Shown: in pieces, positions 1 to 5,795 of the stretch
Numbering within the stretch: the first letter of the stretch is position 1
Layout of the letters: each line of letters begins with the position of its first letter
Source: JBMYQA01 sp049600855
GTDB lineage: Bacteria > Bacteroidota > Bacteroidia > Cytophagales > Flammeovirgaceae
Assembly (NCBI GenBank): GCA_049600855.1
Contig: JBMYQA010000341.1
Location: 1 to 6,064, forward strand
Length of the DNA stretch: 6,064 bases
Direction of reading: 5' to 3'
Program-made: the position numbers and the translations under genes
The notes under the pieces: model-generated
Database searches by the model: none
The model's input: the letters and a program-made list of their open reading frames with translations, nothing else
What the model was told of the DNA's origin: nothing

Positions 1-1
1 T

Positions 2-160
2 CGACATGACAAAAAAGTCCTTTTTTTGCAGAATAGCAAGCATTTTTTACAAAGTAAGAATTGCTGGCATGAGTTGTTGGTTCATCATAATCAATTGATA
101 GTCAGTGTACTAGCTGTTTTTATTCTTTCCATTAATACATTTATCTACTTTTTCATTTAA
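2..160 (+). CDS. 3' end of an unidentified membrane-anchored protein (5' truncated by window)
   Basis: The frame starting at base 2 is open for 52 codons to a TAA at 158-160 and contains no ATG, so any start lies before the window. The first 30 or so residues are polar and rich in Lys, His and Asn. Residues 31-52 of the visible part are an almost uninterrupted hydrophobic run (QLIVSVLAVFILSINTF and onwards) ending right at the stop, which looks like a C-terminal transmembrane helix or tail anchor. The stop is 15 bases from the ATG of the flavoprotein gene on the same strand, with no terminator between them, so the two are probably co-transcribed. The family cannot be recognised from this fragment. 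Because the stretch is short and AT-rich, a chance open frame is possible, but the sharp hydrophobic tail and tight spacing favour a real gene. Confidence 0.55.
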   Translation, partial: RHDKKVLFLQNSKHFLQSKNCWHELLVHHNQLIVSVLAVFILSINTFIYFFI

Positions 161-175
161 CTAGCTCCAAAAACT

Positions 176-1507
176 ATGCACATTGCCATCATTGGAAACG
201 GTATTTCAGGAATAACGGCGGCGCGTCACCTCCGAAAACTGAGTGATCATGAAATTACCGTCATTTCCGCTGAAACAGATTTCTTCTTTTCACGAACTGC
301 ACTGATGTATATTTACATGGGGCATATGAAATTTGAGCATACGCAGCCTTATGAGCCTTATTTTTGGAAAAAGAATCGCATTAATTTGGTGCGTAACTAT
401 GTAGAACAAGTCGATTTTGCGAATAAAACCTTGATATATGCGGATGGAGAAAAGCTCAAGTATGATAAGTTAATCTTAGCCACAGGAGCTAAACCCAATA
501 AGTTTGGTTGGCCAGGACAAGATTTAAAAGGCGTGGGAGGGATGTATAGCTACCAAGATTTAGAAAATATCGAAAAGTATTCTAAAGACTTAAAGCGTGC
601 AGTAATTGTGGGAGGTGGGTTAATTGGTATTGAGTTGGCAGAGATGTTCCATTCGAGGCACATCCCAGTAACATTCTTGGTACGTGAGGGAAGCTTTTGG
701 AATAATGTGTTGCCTGATGGAGAGTCGGCCATTGTAAATCGTGAAATTAAGAGAAATGGCATTGATTTACGATTAAAAACAGAATTGAAAGAAATTCTCG
801 CGAACGATAAAGGAGAAGCACGTGCGGTGATTACCAATGAAGGAGAAGAGATTGAATGTCAATTTGTAGGTCTCACAGCAGGTGTAAGCCCGAATATAGC
901 CTTTCTTAAAGATACCGCACTAGAAACACAACGAGGAATCATGATTAATCGTTACCTCGAAACAAATATTGAAGAGGTGTATGCCATTGGCGATTGTGCA
1001 CAGTTTCATGAGCCATTACCGGGCCGAAGACCGATTGAGCAAGTATGGTACACTGGGCGTATGATGGGAGAAACGGTTGCCCAAGTCATTGCTGGAAGGC
1101 GTATTCCTTACAATCCAGGGCCTTGGTTTAATTCTGCTAAATTCATTGATATCGAGTATCAAACTTATGGTACTGTATTGGGTAAAAATCCTGAAGGGCA
1201 AAAGTCCTTATATTGGGAACATGAAGATGGAAAAAAATGCATCCATATTGTTTACGAAGAATCCAACTTAGCAGTAAAAGGCATTAATTTATTTGGCATG
1301 CGCCATCGCCATGAAGTGTGGGATAGGTGGTTACACGAGAAGCGCGATTTGCCTTATGTAATTGAAAATTTAGCAGAAGCGAATTTCGATCCAGAGTTTT
1401 TCAAAACTTATGAACATGAAATTGCGGCTTTATATAATGAAGAGTTTCCAGATAAACCTGTCAAACATAAACGGAAAAGACGTTTTTTAGACTTTTTAGG
1501 CGTATAA
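176..1507 (+). CDS. FAD/NAD(P)-dependent oxidoreductase, NirB/rubredoxin-reductase-like
   Basis: A 443-residue flavoprotein of the two-dinucleotide-fold class, predicted to pass electrons between NAD(P)H and an unknown partner. An N-terminal FAD-binding Rossmann motif is seen at residues 7-12 (GNGISG), followed by SRTALMYIYMG (39-49), which matches the SRPxL...YLAG segment of NirB and rubredoxin reductases. ATGAKP lies at 102-107, the NAD(P)-binding GGGLIGIE at 146-153, and the second FAD motif VYAIGDCAQ at 268-276. There is no CxxxxC redox disulfide after the first fold, which argues against the glutathione reductase or lipoamide dehydrogenase type. Residues about 316-390 form a C-terminal domain with many aromatic residues and GMRHRHEVWDRW at 374-385. 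The protein ends in a very basic tail (KHKRKRRFLDFLGV). The substrate is unknown. The 15-base gap to the preceding membrane-anchored gene suggests a shared operon and perhaps a shared electron pathway. The ATG at 176 is chosen because the FAD fold begins directly at residue 2; no Shine-Dalgarno sequence is seen. Confidence 0.9.
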   Translation: MHIAIIGNGISGITAARHLRKLSDHEITVISAETDFFFSRTALMYIYMGHMKFEHTQPYEPYFWKKNRINLVRNYVEQVDFANKTLIYADGEKLKYDKLILATGAKPNKFGWPGQDLKGVGGMYSYQDLENIEKYSKDLKRAVIVGGGLIGIELAEMFHSRHIPVTFLVREGSFWNNVLPDGESAIVNREIKRNGIDLRLKTELKEILANDKGEARAVITNEGEEIECQFVGLTAGVSPNIAFLKDTALETQRGIMINRYLETNIEEVYAIGDCAQFHEPLPGRRPIEQVWYTGRMMGETVAQVIAGRRIPYNPGPWFNSAKFIDIEYQTYGTVLGKNPEGQKSLYWEHEDGKKCIHIVYEESNLAVKGINLFGMRHRHEVWDRWLHEKRDLPYVIENLAEANFDPEFFKTYEHEIAALYNEEFPDKPVKHKRKRRFLDFLGV

Positions 1508-1533
1508 AAATAATCTTTGCTTTACACGATTGG

Positions 1534-1566
1534 GGGCATGCATCTTTCAGATGGGTGCCCTTTTTT
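1534..1566 (+). terminator. Rho-independent terminator after the flavoprotein gene
   Basis: An 11-base-pair stem forms between 1534-1544 (GGGCATGCATC) and 1550-1560 (GATGGGTGCCC), with one G-G mismatch, one T-G wobble and a five-base loop (TTTCA). Six T residues follow at 1561-1566. It lies 26 bases after the TAA of the oxidoreductase gene and is oriented to stop plus-strand transcription, so the gene at 1742 most likely has its own promoter. Confidence 0.9.
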
Positions 1567-1597
1567 GGGTTTTAGTATTTCATTTTCATAAAAGCTT

Positions 1598-1729
1598 ATG
1601 CACCTTTACGCTTTCATTGGAACGATTCAATTTATGTGGTTTCTAAATCCTTGTGATACAAACGATTTCGAACTTGAATCACTTTGGAACTCGGTAAAAT
1701 TTTATCAGATTCGCAATCACATCCAATAA
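1598..1729 (+). CDS. Possible 43-codon small ORF upstream of the serine-pathway fusion gene
   Basis: An ATG at 1598 opens a frame of 43 codons that ends with TAA at 1727-1729, 12 bases before the start of the fusion gene. The peptide begins MHLYAFIGTIQFMWFLNP, which is hydrophobic and aromatic, and becomes polar afterwards (NDFELESLWNSVKFYQIR). It contains only two Ser codons and no run of them, so a classical amino-acid attenuation leader for serine is not supported. No homologue is recognised and no ribosome binding site is visible. It could be a real small protein, a leader that couples translation to the next gene, a decayed gene remnant, or chance. The rest of the gap from the terminator to 1742 shows no other clear element and must contain the fusion gene's promoter; no exact TAnnTTTG Bacteroidota -7 box was found. 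Confidence 0.2.
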   Translation: MHLYAFIGTIQFMWFLNPCDTNDFELESLWNSVKFYQIRNHIQ

Positions 1730-1741
1730 TTTTCAAACAAA

Positions 1742-3637
1742 ATGGAACAAAAGAGGTATTTTATTTTGGATTTCGATAGTACATTCACCCAAGTAGAAGC
1801 CTTGGATGAACTCTGCGAAATTGCCCAAAAGAATAATCCAAATCGGGATGAAATTTTGGCGGAAATCAAACAAACCACCGATTTAGCAATGGAGGGTAAA
1901 CTCTCCTTTCGGGAGTCATTGGAGAAGCGCTTATCCTTACTCAATGCGAATAAAAAGCATATCCCTTCCTTAATTAGCACCCTAAAAAGCAAAGTATCGA
2001 CTTCCATTGAGCGAAACAAGCAATTTTTTGAAAGTTATGCAGGCCAGGTACACATTATCTCAAATGGCTTTAAAGATTTTATTGATGATATCGTAGCGGA
2101 CTATGGCATTGTTAGTGATCATGTACATGCCAACACCTTTGAATTTGACGAGGCTGACAATATTATTGGATTCGATAAAGAAAATCCGCTATCCGAGTCT
2201 GGTGGCAAAGTGAAAGTTATTCAGAGCCTGAATTTATCAGACGGCGAAATTTATGTCATTGGCGATGGTTATAACGATTATGAGATTAAAGGAGCTGGTT
2301 TTGCGAATAAGTTTTACGCATTTACTGAAAATGTAGAACGAGATATCGTGAAGGAGAAGGCAGACCATATCGCTCCAAGTTTTGATGAAGTATTGTATGT
2401 AAATAAGCTCCCTATGGCAATTTCTTATCCTAAAAATCGAATTAAAGTATTATTACTCGAAAACATCCATCCTAATGCAAAGGAAGTGTTGGAAACAGAA
2501 GGCTATCAAGTAGAATTGAGATCTAGCGCAATGGATGAAACCGAGTTGATTGAACATATCAAAGACGTTTCGATTTTAGGAATTCGTTCTAAAACGCATG
2601 TCACGCGCAAGGTGTTGGAACATGCTAATCGTTTAATGGTGGTTGGCGCGTTTTGCATTGGAACCAATCAGATTGATTTGGATGCTTGTTTGGAGAAAGG
2701 GGTAGTCGTTTTTAATGCGCCTTTTAGTAATACGCGTAGTGTCGTGGAGTTGGCGATTGGAGAAATCATTATGCTGATGCGTGGTATTCCAGATAAAAAC
2801 CGAGATATGCATGTGGGGAAATGGAGTAAAACTGCCGTTGGTAGCAATGAAATTCGGGGAAAAAAGCTGGGGATTATTGGATCAGGAAATATTGGGGCTC
2901 AGCTGTCTGTAGTTGCTGAAGCTTTTGGAATGGATGTATACTATTATGATTTGGTAGAGAAGTTGGCGATGGGTAATGCTACAAAATGTACTACTTTGGA
3001 GGAATTGCTTCGAATAGCTGACATTGTTACCCTACATGTAGATGGTAGACCTGAGAACAAAAACTTCTTTGGCGAAAAACAATTTTCGCAAATGAAAGAT
3101 GGGGCAGTCTTCTTGAATTTAGCAAGAGGCTTTGTAGTGGATATTCCTGCTTTAGTAAAATACATTAAAAATGGTAAGCTCAAAGGGGCTGGTGTGGATG
3201 TATTTCCCAAAGAACCTAAGAATAATACGCAACCCTTCGAATCTGAATTAATCGGATTACCTAATTTAATCCTCACACCTCATATCGGTGGCTCAACCTT
3301 GGAAGCCCAAGAGAATATTGCTTCTTTTGTACCCAATGCGGTGATTAAATTCATCAATACAGGAAACACCTTTAACAGCGTGAATTATCCTAACGTACAA
3401 CTACCTACTTTAAAAAATGCACACCGATTGCTTCATGTACATAAAAATGTATCTGGTGTGATTGCAGACATCACCAATGTATTAGCGAAGCATAACATCA
3501 ATATTATTGGGCAATACCTCAAAACCAATGAAATTATTGGTTACATGATTGTGGATATTGACAAAGAGTACAATCAGGAGGTCATTAAAGATTTGAAGGC
3601 CATCAAGAATACCATCAAATTCCGAGTGTTGTATTAG
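1742..3637 (+). CDS. serA: Fusion: SerB-like HAD phosphatase + D-3-phosphoglycerate dehydrogenase (SerA) with ACT domain
   Basis: A cytosolic 631-residue protein predicted to carry the first step of serine synthesis (3-phosphoglycerate to phosphohydroxypyruvate, NAD-dependent) and probably the last (phosphoserine to serine). Residues 1-220 are a HAD phosphatase: motif I DFDST at 10-14 (nucleophile D10, D12), E19 in the SerB substrate-binding position, motif II SNG at 107-109, the Lys of SGGK at 156, and motif IV GDGYND at 174-179. Residues about 233-540 are SerA: NAD motif GIIGSGNIG at 377-385, D403 after the second strand, catalytic R462 (LARG), E491 (FPKEP) and H514 (TPHIGGST), matching E. 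coli Arg240, Glu269 and His292. Residues about 561-631 are a short ACT domain ending FRVLY, like E. coli SerA. H567, N569 and N587 match the E. coli serine-binding residues (His344, Asn346, Asn364), so feedback inhibition by serine is expected. Motif IV differs from the usual SerB GDGANDxxM, so the phosphatase substrate is less certain than the dehydrogenase. An in-frame ATG at 2414 (M225) sits where a stand-alone SerA would begin. Confidence 0.93.
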   Translation: MEQKRYFILDFDSTFTQVEALDELCEIAQKNNPNRDEILAEIKQTTDLAMEGKLSFRESLEKRLSLLNANKKHIPSLISTLKSKVSTSIERNKQFFESYAGQVHIISNGFKDFIDDIVADYGIVSDHVHANTFEFDEADNIIGFDKENPLSESGGKVKVIQSLNLSDGEIYVIGDGYNDYEIKGAGFANKFYAFTENVERDIVKEKADHIAPSFDEVLYVNKLPMAISYPKNRIKVLLLENIHPNAKEVLETEGYQVELRSSAMDETELIEHIKDVSILGIRSKTHVTRKVLEHANRLMVVGAFCIGTNQIDLDACLEKGVVVFNAPFSNTRSVVELAIGEIIMLMRGIPDKNRDMHVGKWSKTAVGSNEIRGKKLGIIGSGNIGAQLSVVAEAFGMDVYYYDLVEKLAMGNATKCTTLEELLRIADIVTLHVDGRPENKNFFGEKQFSQMKDGAVFLNLARGFVVDIPALVKYIKNGKLKGAGVDVFPKEPKNNTQPFESELIGLPNLILTPHIGGSTLEAQENIASFVPNAVIKFINTGNTFNSVNYPNVQLPTLKNAHRLLHVHKNVSGVIADITNVLAKHNINIIGQYLKTNEIIGYMIVDIDKEYNQEVIKDLKAIKNTIKFRVLY

Positions 3638-3660
3638 TTTCTTTAGACAAGTTCAAGATA

Positions 3661-3704
3661 AAAATTGAGCTCCTAACTATTTGGTTTAGTTAGGAGCTAA
3701 TTTT
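3661..3704. terminator. Bidirectional terminator between convergent genes
   Basis: A perfect 12-base-pair stem forms between 3668-3679 (AGCTCCTAACTA) and 3687-3698 (TAGTTAGGAGCT) around a seven-base loop. Skipping a single bulged G at 3667, AAAATT (3661-3666) also pairs with AATTTT (3699-3704). This gives a T-rich tail on both strands, so the element can end transcription of the phosphatase-dehydrogenase gene from the left and of the minus-strand paralogue pair from the right. It fills most of the 80 bases between the two convergent stop codons. Confidence 0.9.
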
Positions 3705-3717
3705 ATTGATATTGTTA

Positions 3718-4137
3718 TCAACCAATTCCATACTTTTCGCGATAGTCATCCAAAAAAGCATGGGCTTCTTCAATGGTATTAAAGCTTTTGGTCTGAATTC
3801 CGAGCTGGCGTTGTAGAAAGTTGGCCTGCATAGCAGAAATATCGTCTTTGGGAATTACGATCACCACAGCGCTCGGTTTTTTTGTGGCTGTATATTTAGA
3901 AGCTTCTAAATGGATTTGTTCTTGAACTTCACGAGGATGAGTCAGCATATCACTCATATCAAGAATAACCATAAACTTTTTTCGAACGTTTTTGTCTAAT
4001 ACGTCTTTTAACTGTTGAAGGTAATTCGGTACTACCTCAACAGACCGCCAAAATCCTATAGGCTTAACAATTAAACGATTCTTTACAATATCGTAGGTAA
4101 TCTTGTAATACTTATTTTTATGTAAAACTTGACTCAT
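3718..4137 (-). CDS. Small uncharacterised protein, possible SpoIIAA/STAS-like fold; downstream member of a tandem paralogue pair
   Basis: 139 residues, no signal peptide or membrane segment, so probably cytosolic. The pattern is an N-terminal beta-rich stretch (KYYKITYDIVKNRLIVKPIGFW, residues 9-30), a helix (VPNYLQQLKDVL, 36-47), a strand with an acidic end (FMVILDMSDML, 55-65), a second helix, a strand (AVVIVIP, about 90-96), then DDISAMQANFL and a closing helix after KSFNTIEEAHAFLDDY. Alternating strands and helices with a final SFxTxxEAxAFL are reminiscent of SpoIIAA/STAS-SEC14-like proteins; this is a resemblance by eye, not a confirmed family. By ungapped alignment it is about half identical to the product of the gene immediately upstream (4160-4585), from which it is separated by 22 bases, so the two likely form one transcript. 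No purification-type, catalytic or DNA-binding motif is recognised, and the function is unknown. Confidence 0.85.
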   Translation of the reverse strand: MSQVLHKNKYYKITYDIVKNRLIVKPIGFWRSVEVVPNYLQQLKDVLDKNVRKKFMVILDMSDMLTHPREVQEQIHLEASKYTATKKPSAVVIVIPKDDISAMQANFLQRQLGIQTKSFNTIEEAHAFLDDYREKYGIG

Positions 4138-4159
4138 GCGTATTGCTAATTAAAGGTGA

Positions 4160-4585
4160 TTAGAGCAAGCCATGTTTTGTTGCGTATGCATCTAAAAACG
4201 CTTCTGCCTCTGCTAATGTTTCAAAAGATTTCATGGGTAAACCCACTTTTTTATTCAAAAAATTGGCTTGCATAAAAGAAATATCATCTTGGGGCATTAC
4301 TACTACCAATGCTTTAGGTTTTCGTTTTAAAATCTCCATAACACCATGATAGTGAATCTTTTCTTGCACGTCAGCAGGGTGGGTTAACATTTCACTTATT
4401 TCTAACACAACCATAAAGTGGCGCATCAGGTCGCGATCTATTGCTTGAAAAATGCTATCTAAGTAATTAGGAACTGTATTTACAGATCGCCAAAAACCAA
4501 TCGGTTTAATGATGATTCGATTTTTAATTTTATTAATGGTAATGGAATAATACTTGGTGTTAATTTGTCTTTCTTTCATCATCAT
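4160..4585 (-). CDS. Small uncharacterised protein, possible SpoIIAA/STAS-like fold; upstream member of a tandem paralogue pair
   Basis: 141 residues, soluble, paralogous to the next gene on the minus strand. Residues 11-141 align without gaps to residues 9-139 of the neighbour with about 69 of 131 identities counted by eye. Blocks kept in both are KYY, KNR, KPIGFWRSV (residues 25-33 here), VPNYL, MLTHP, VQE.IH, DDIS.MQANFL, KSF.T and EA.AFLD. The segment between the second helix and the AVVIVIP/ALVVVMP strand is the most divergent, which suggests a region that specialises each copy. Three consecutive ATG codons (4577-4585) could each serve as start; the first is used here, the choice changes only two residues. 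It is the first gene of the pair, so the promoter should lie in the divergent region to its right. Its function is not known. Confidence 0.85.
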   Translation of the reverse strand: MMMKERQINTKYYSITINKIKNRIIIKPIGFWRSVNTVPNYLDSIFQAIDRDLMRHFMVVLEISEMLTHPADVQEKIHYHGVMEILKRKPKALVVVMPQDDISFMQANFLNKKVGLPMKSFETLAEAEAFLDAYATKHGLL

Positions 4586-4850
4586 AACAAAGGCTTAAAA
4601 AATATGGGATCAATATACAAAACACACTAATTATTTTTTTAAAGATGCAGCCGAAAAATTGAGCATACATTTTATTTAAACTTGGATATGCGATTTAACT
4701 TCCACGAGTTATTCCCCGCTAAATTACACATTTTCAGTTTGATTTGATGAAGAATTGTTCTAATTTAGATTTACTATATCAGGAAAAAGTTCATTTTTTT
4801 TTAATGAATTGAACTAAGCTATAAATCAAAATTTGAAAGTATATACGCAA
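4586..4850. promoter_or_regulatory. Divergent intergenic region holding both outward promoters
   Basis: These 265 very AT-rich bases lie between the start of the minus-strand paralogue pair and the start of the RlpA-like gene, so promoters for both directions must be here or overlap it. No exact match to the Bacteroidota -7 box TAnnTTTG was found on either strand by eye, and no riboswitch or operator could be recognised. A weak inverted repeat TTCATT/AATGAA (4790-4795 and 4803-4808) surrounds seven T residues about 45 bases before the RlpA ATG; it is AT-only apart from one pair per arm and its role is doubtful. Confidence 0.45.
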
Positions 4851-5654
4851 ATGAAACAGTACATAATTTTATTCTTTACAAGCATATTTCTTTTCCCTTT
4901 GATGGTTCAAGGTCAAGAAAAACTGATGAAAAAAGGGGATAAAGCTGTAGGGGATGCTTCCTATTACCACTCTAAATTTAATGGCAAAAAAACCGCTAGT
5001 GGAGAGGTGTATTATGCGTCAAAGATGACTTGCGCACACCTGACTTTGCCTTTTGGTACCATATTGAAGGTGACTAACTTGAGAAATAGAAAAGTAGTTC
5101 AGGTGAAGGTGAATGATCGCGGACCTTATTCAAAAAAACGGATTGTAGATTTATCATTTGGCGCAGCTTCTAAGTTAGATATGATTCGCGACGGCGTTGT
5201 TGCTGTTGAAATCGAAGTCCTTTCTTTACCTGAAGGAAATACCCTCACGGTTAAAGAAGAGAAGAAAAAGACTAAAAACGATAAAGCACTGAAAAAAACA
5301 AAAGCGGCTAAAGCGAAGAAGAAAAAGACTACCACTAAAACGACGACTACTGTTAAAAAGAGTGCAGCATTTTCGGCAGGCAAGACCTATAATGTATGGG
5401 GAACAGAGCAAAATGTGACTGGTTATGGCGTGCAACTGGCTTCTTATACGGATTTAGAAGAAGCAATTACGATTGGAAAAGAAGCAATTGATTTAGGCTT
5501 GAAACCTGTTTTTATCCAGTGTGGGTGGGCAAATAGTAAGCGTATCTATCGTTTGATGTGTGGAAATTACAAAACAGCAGCTGAGGCAAGGGAATACATC
5601 AGAAAAACGAAAAGCAAAGGATTTAAAGGTACGTTTGTCAAGAAACATCTATAG
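4851..5654 (+). CDS. rlpA: Secreted RlpA-like protein: DPBB domain + Lys/Thr-rich linker + SPOR domain
   Basis: 267 residues from the ATG at 4851. An upstream in-frame TTG at 4833 would add six residues ahead of the signal peptide and is less likely. Residues 1-22 are a signal peptide (MKQY, then a hydrophobic core, cleavage near VQGQ). There is no lipobox Cys, so the product should be soluble in the periplasm, unlike lipoprotein RlpA of E. coli. Residues about 32-125 are the double-psi beta-barrel: GDASYY, TASGE (E52), CAHLTLPFGT (H63), VTNL, VNDRGPY (D89) and RIVDLS (D100), all matching RlpA lytic transglycosylases; the acidic residues E52 and D89 at the active cleft are kept. Residues about 135-172 are a Lys/Thr/Ala low-complexity linker. 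Residues about 190-267 are a SPOR domain (VQLASY..., YRLMCGNYKTAAEAREYIRKTK) expected to bind denuded peptidoglycan at the division septum. Family knowledge suggests a role in cleaving septal glycan; whether this copy is catalytic is inferred from the residues. It appears monocistronic. Confidence 0.88.
   Translation: MKQYIILFFTSIFLFPLMVQGQEKLMKKGDKAVGDASYYHSKFNGKKTASGEVYYASKMTCAHLTLPFGTILKVTNLRNRKVVQVKVNDRGPYSKKRIVDLSFGAASKLDMIRDGVVAVEIEVLSLPEGNTLTVKEEKKKTKNDKALKKTKAAKAKKKKTTTKTTTTVKKSAAFSAGKTYNVWGTEQNVTGYGVQLASYTDLEEAITIGKEAIDLGLKPVFIQCGWANSKRIYRLMCGNYKTAAEAREYIRKTKSKGFKGTFVKKHL
5261..5331 (+). repeat. Short direct repeat in the RlpA linker
   Basis: The 14-mer GAAGAAAAAGACTA occurs at 5261-5274 and again at 5318-5331, 57 bases apart (19 codons), in the same reading frame within the Lys/Thr-rich linker. 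It probably reflects low-complexity sequence or linker growth by slippage or duplication and has no separate function that can be seen. Confidence 0.5.
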
Positions 5655-5699
5655 AACGAATGTTAGATTAGTTCATAACAATCGTTCCGATCAAACCAC

Positions 5700-5754
5700 T
5701 CACCCCAGAAAGTTTCAAAATGTATTGATGGACTTTCTGGGGTGATCTATTTTA
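5700..5754 (+). terminator. Long hairpin terminator after the RlpA-like gene
   Basis: A perfect 14-base-pair stem forms between 5700-5713 (TCACCCCAGAAAGT) and 5732-5745 (ACTTTCTGGGGTGA). The 18-base loop can itself fold through TCAA (5715-5718) and TTGA (5725-5728). It is followed by the T-rich TCTATTTTA (5746-5754). It starts 45 bases after the RlpA stop codon and fits an intrinsic terminator, although the T tract is interrupted and the loop is larger than usual. The remaining bases to the next ATG at 5796 should hold that gene's promoter if it is transcribed separately. Confidence 0.8.
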
Positions 5755-5795
5755 GTGCGTTAGGTTTTATTGATATCCCAAAAATTAATAGACGC

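Noticed and set aside
1598..1729. Serine attenuation leader peptide for the fusion gene
   Set aside because: Only two Ser codons are present, not clustered, and no terminator/antiterminator pair is seen after it.
2944..3276. Minus-strand open frame of 110 codons inside the SerA half
   Set aside because: It lies wholly opposite the NAD-binding and catalytic region of SerA, has no recognisable domain, and is best explained as a shadow frame.
3718..4585. The tandem paralogue pair as a toxin-antitoxin or defence module
   Set aside because: The two proteins are homologous to each other, similar in size, and show no nuclease, toxin or DNA-binding motif, so such a role is not supported.
4790..4808. 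TTCATT/AATGAA inverted repeat with a T-run loop, considered as a terminator or operator
   Set aside because: The stem is only six mostly AT pairs and no gene ends nearby, so chance in AT-rich DNA is more likely.
4833..4850. TTG at 4833 as the start of the RlpA-like protein
   Set aside because: The ATG at 4851 begins a normal signal peptide directly, while the TTG start would add six residues before it without a ribosome binding site.
5126..5435. Minus-strand open frames opposite the RlpA gene, one very rich in Phe and Val
   Set aside because: They are the antisense reading of the Lys/Thr-rich linker, and the plus-strand frame has clear DPBB and SPOR domains.
5560..5745. Plus-strand open frame of 61 codons overlapping the RlpA 3' end
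   Set aside because: It is out of frame with the SPOR domain and runs through the terminator hairpin, ending at its last stem base; no family resemblance.
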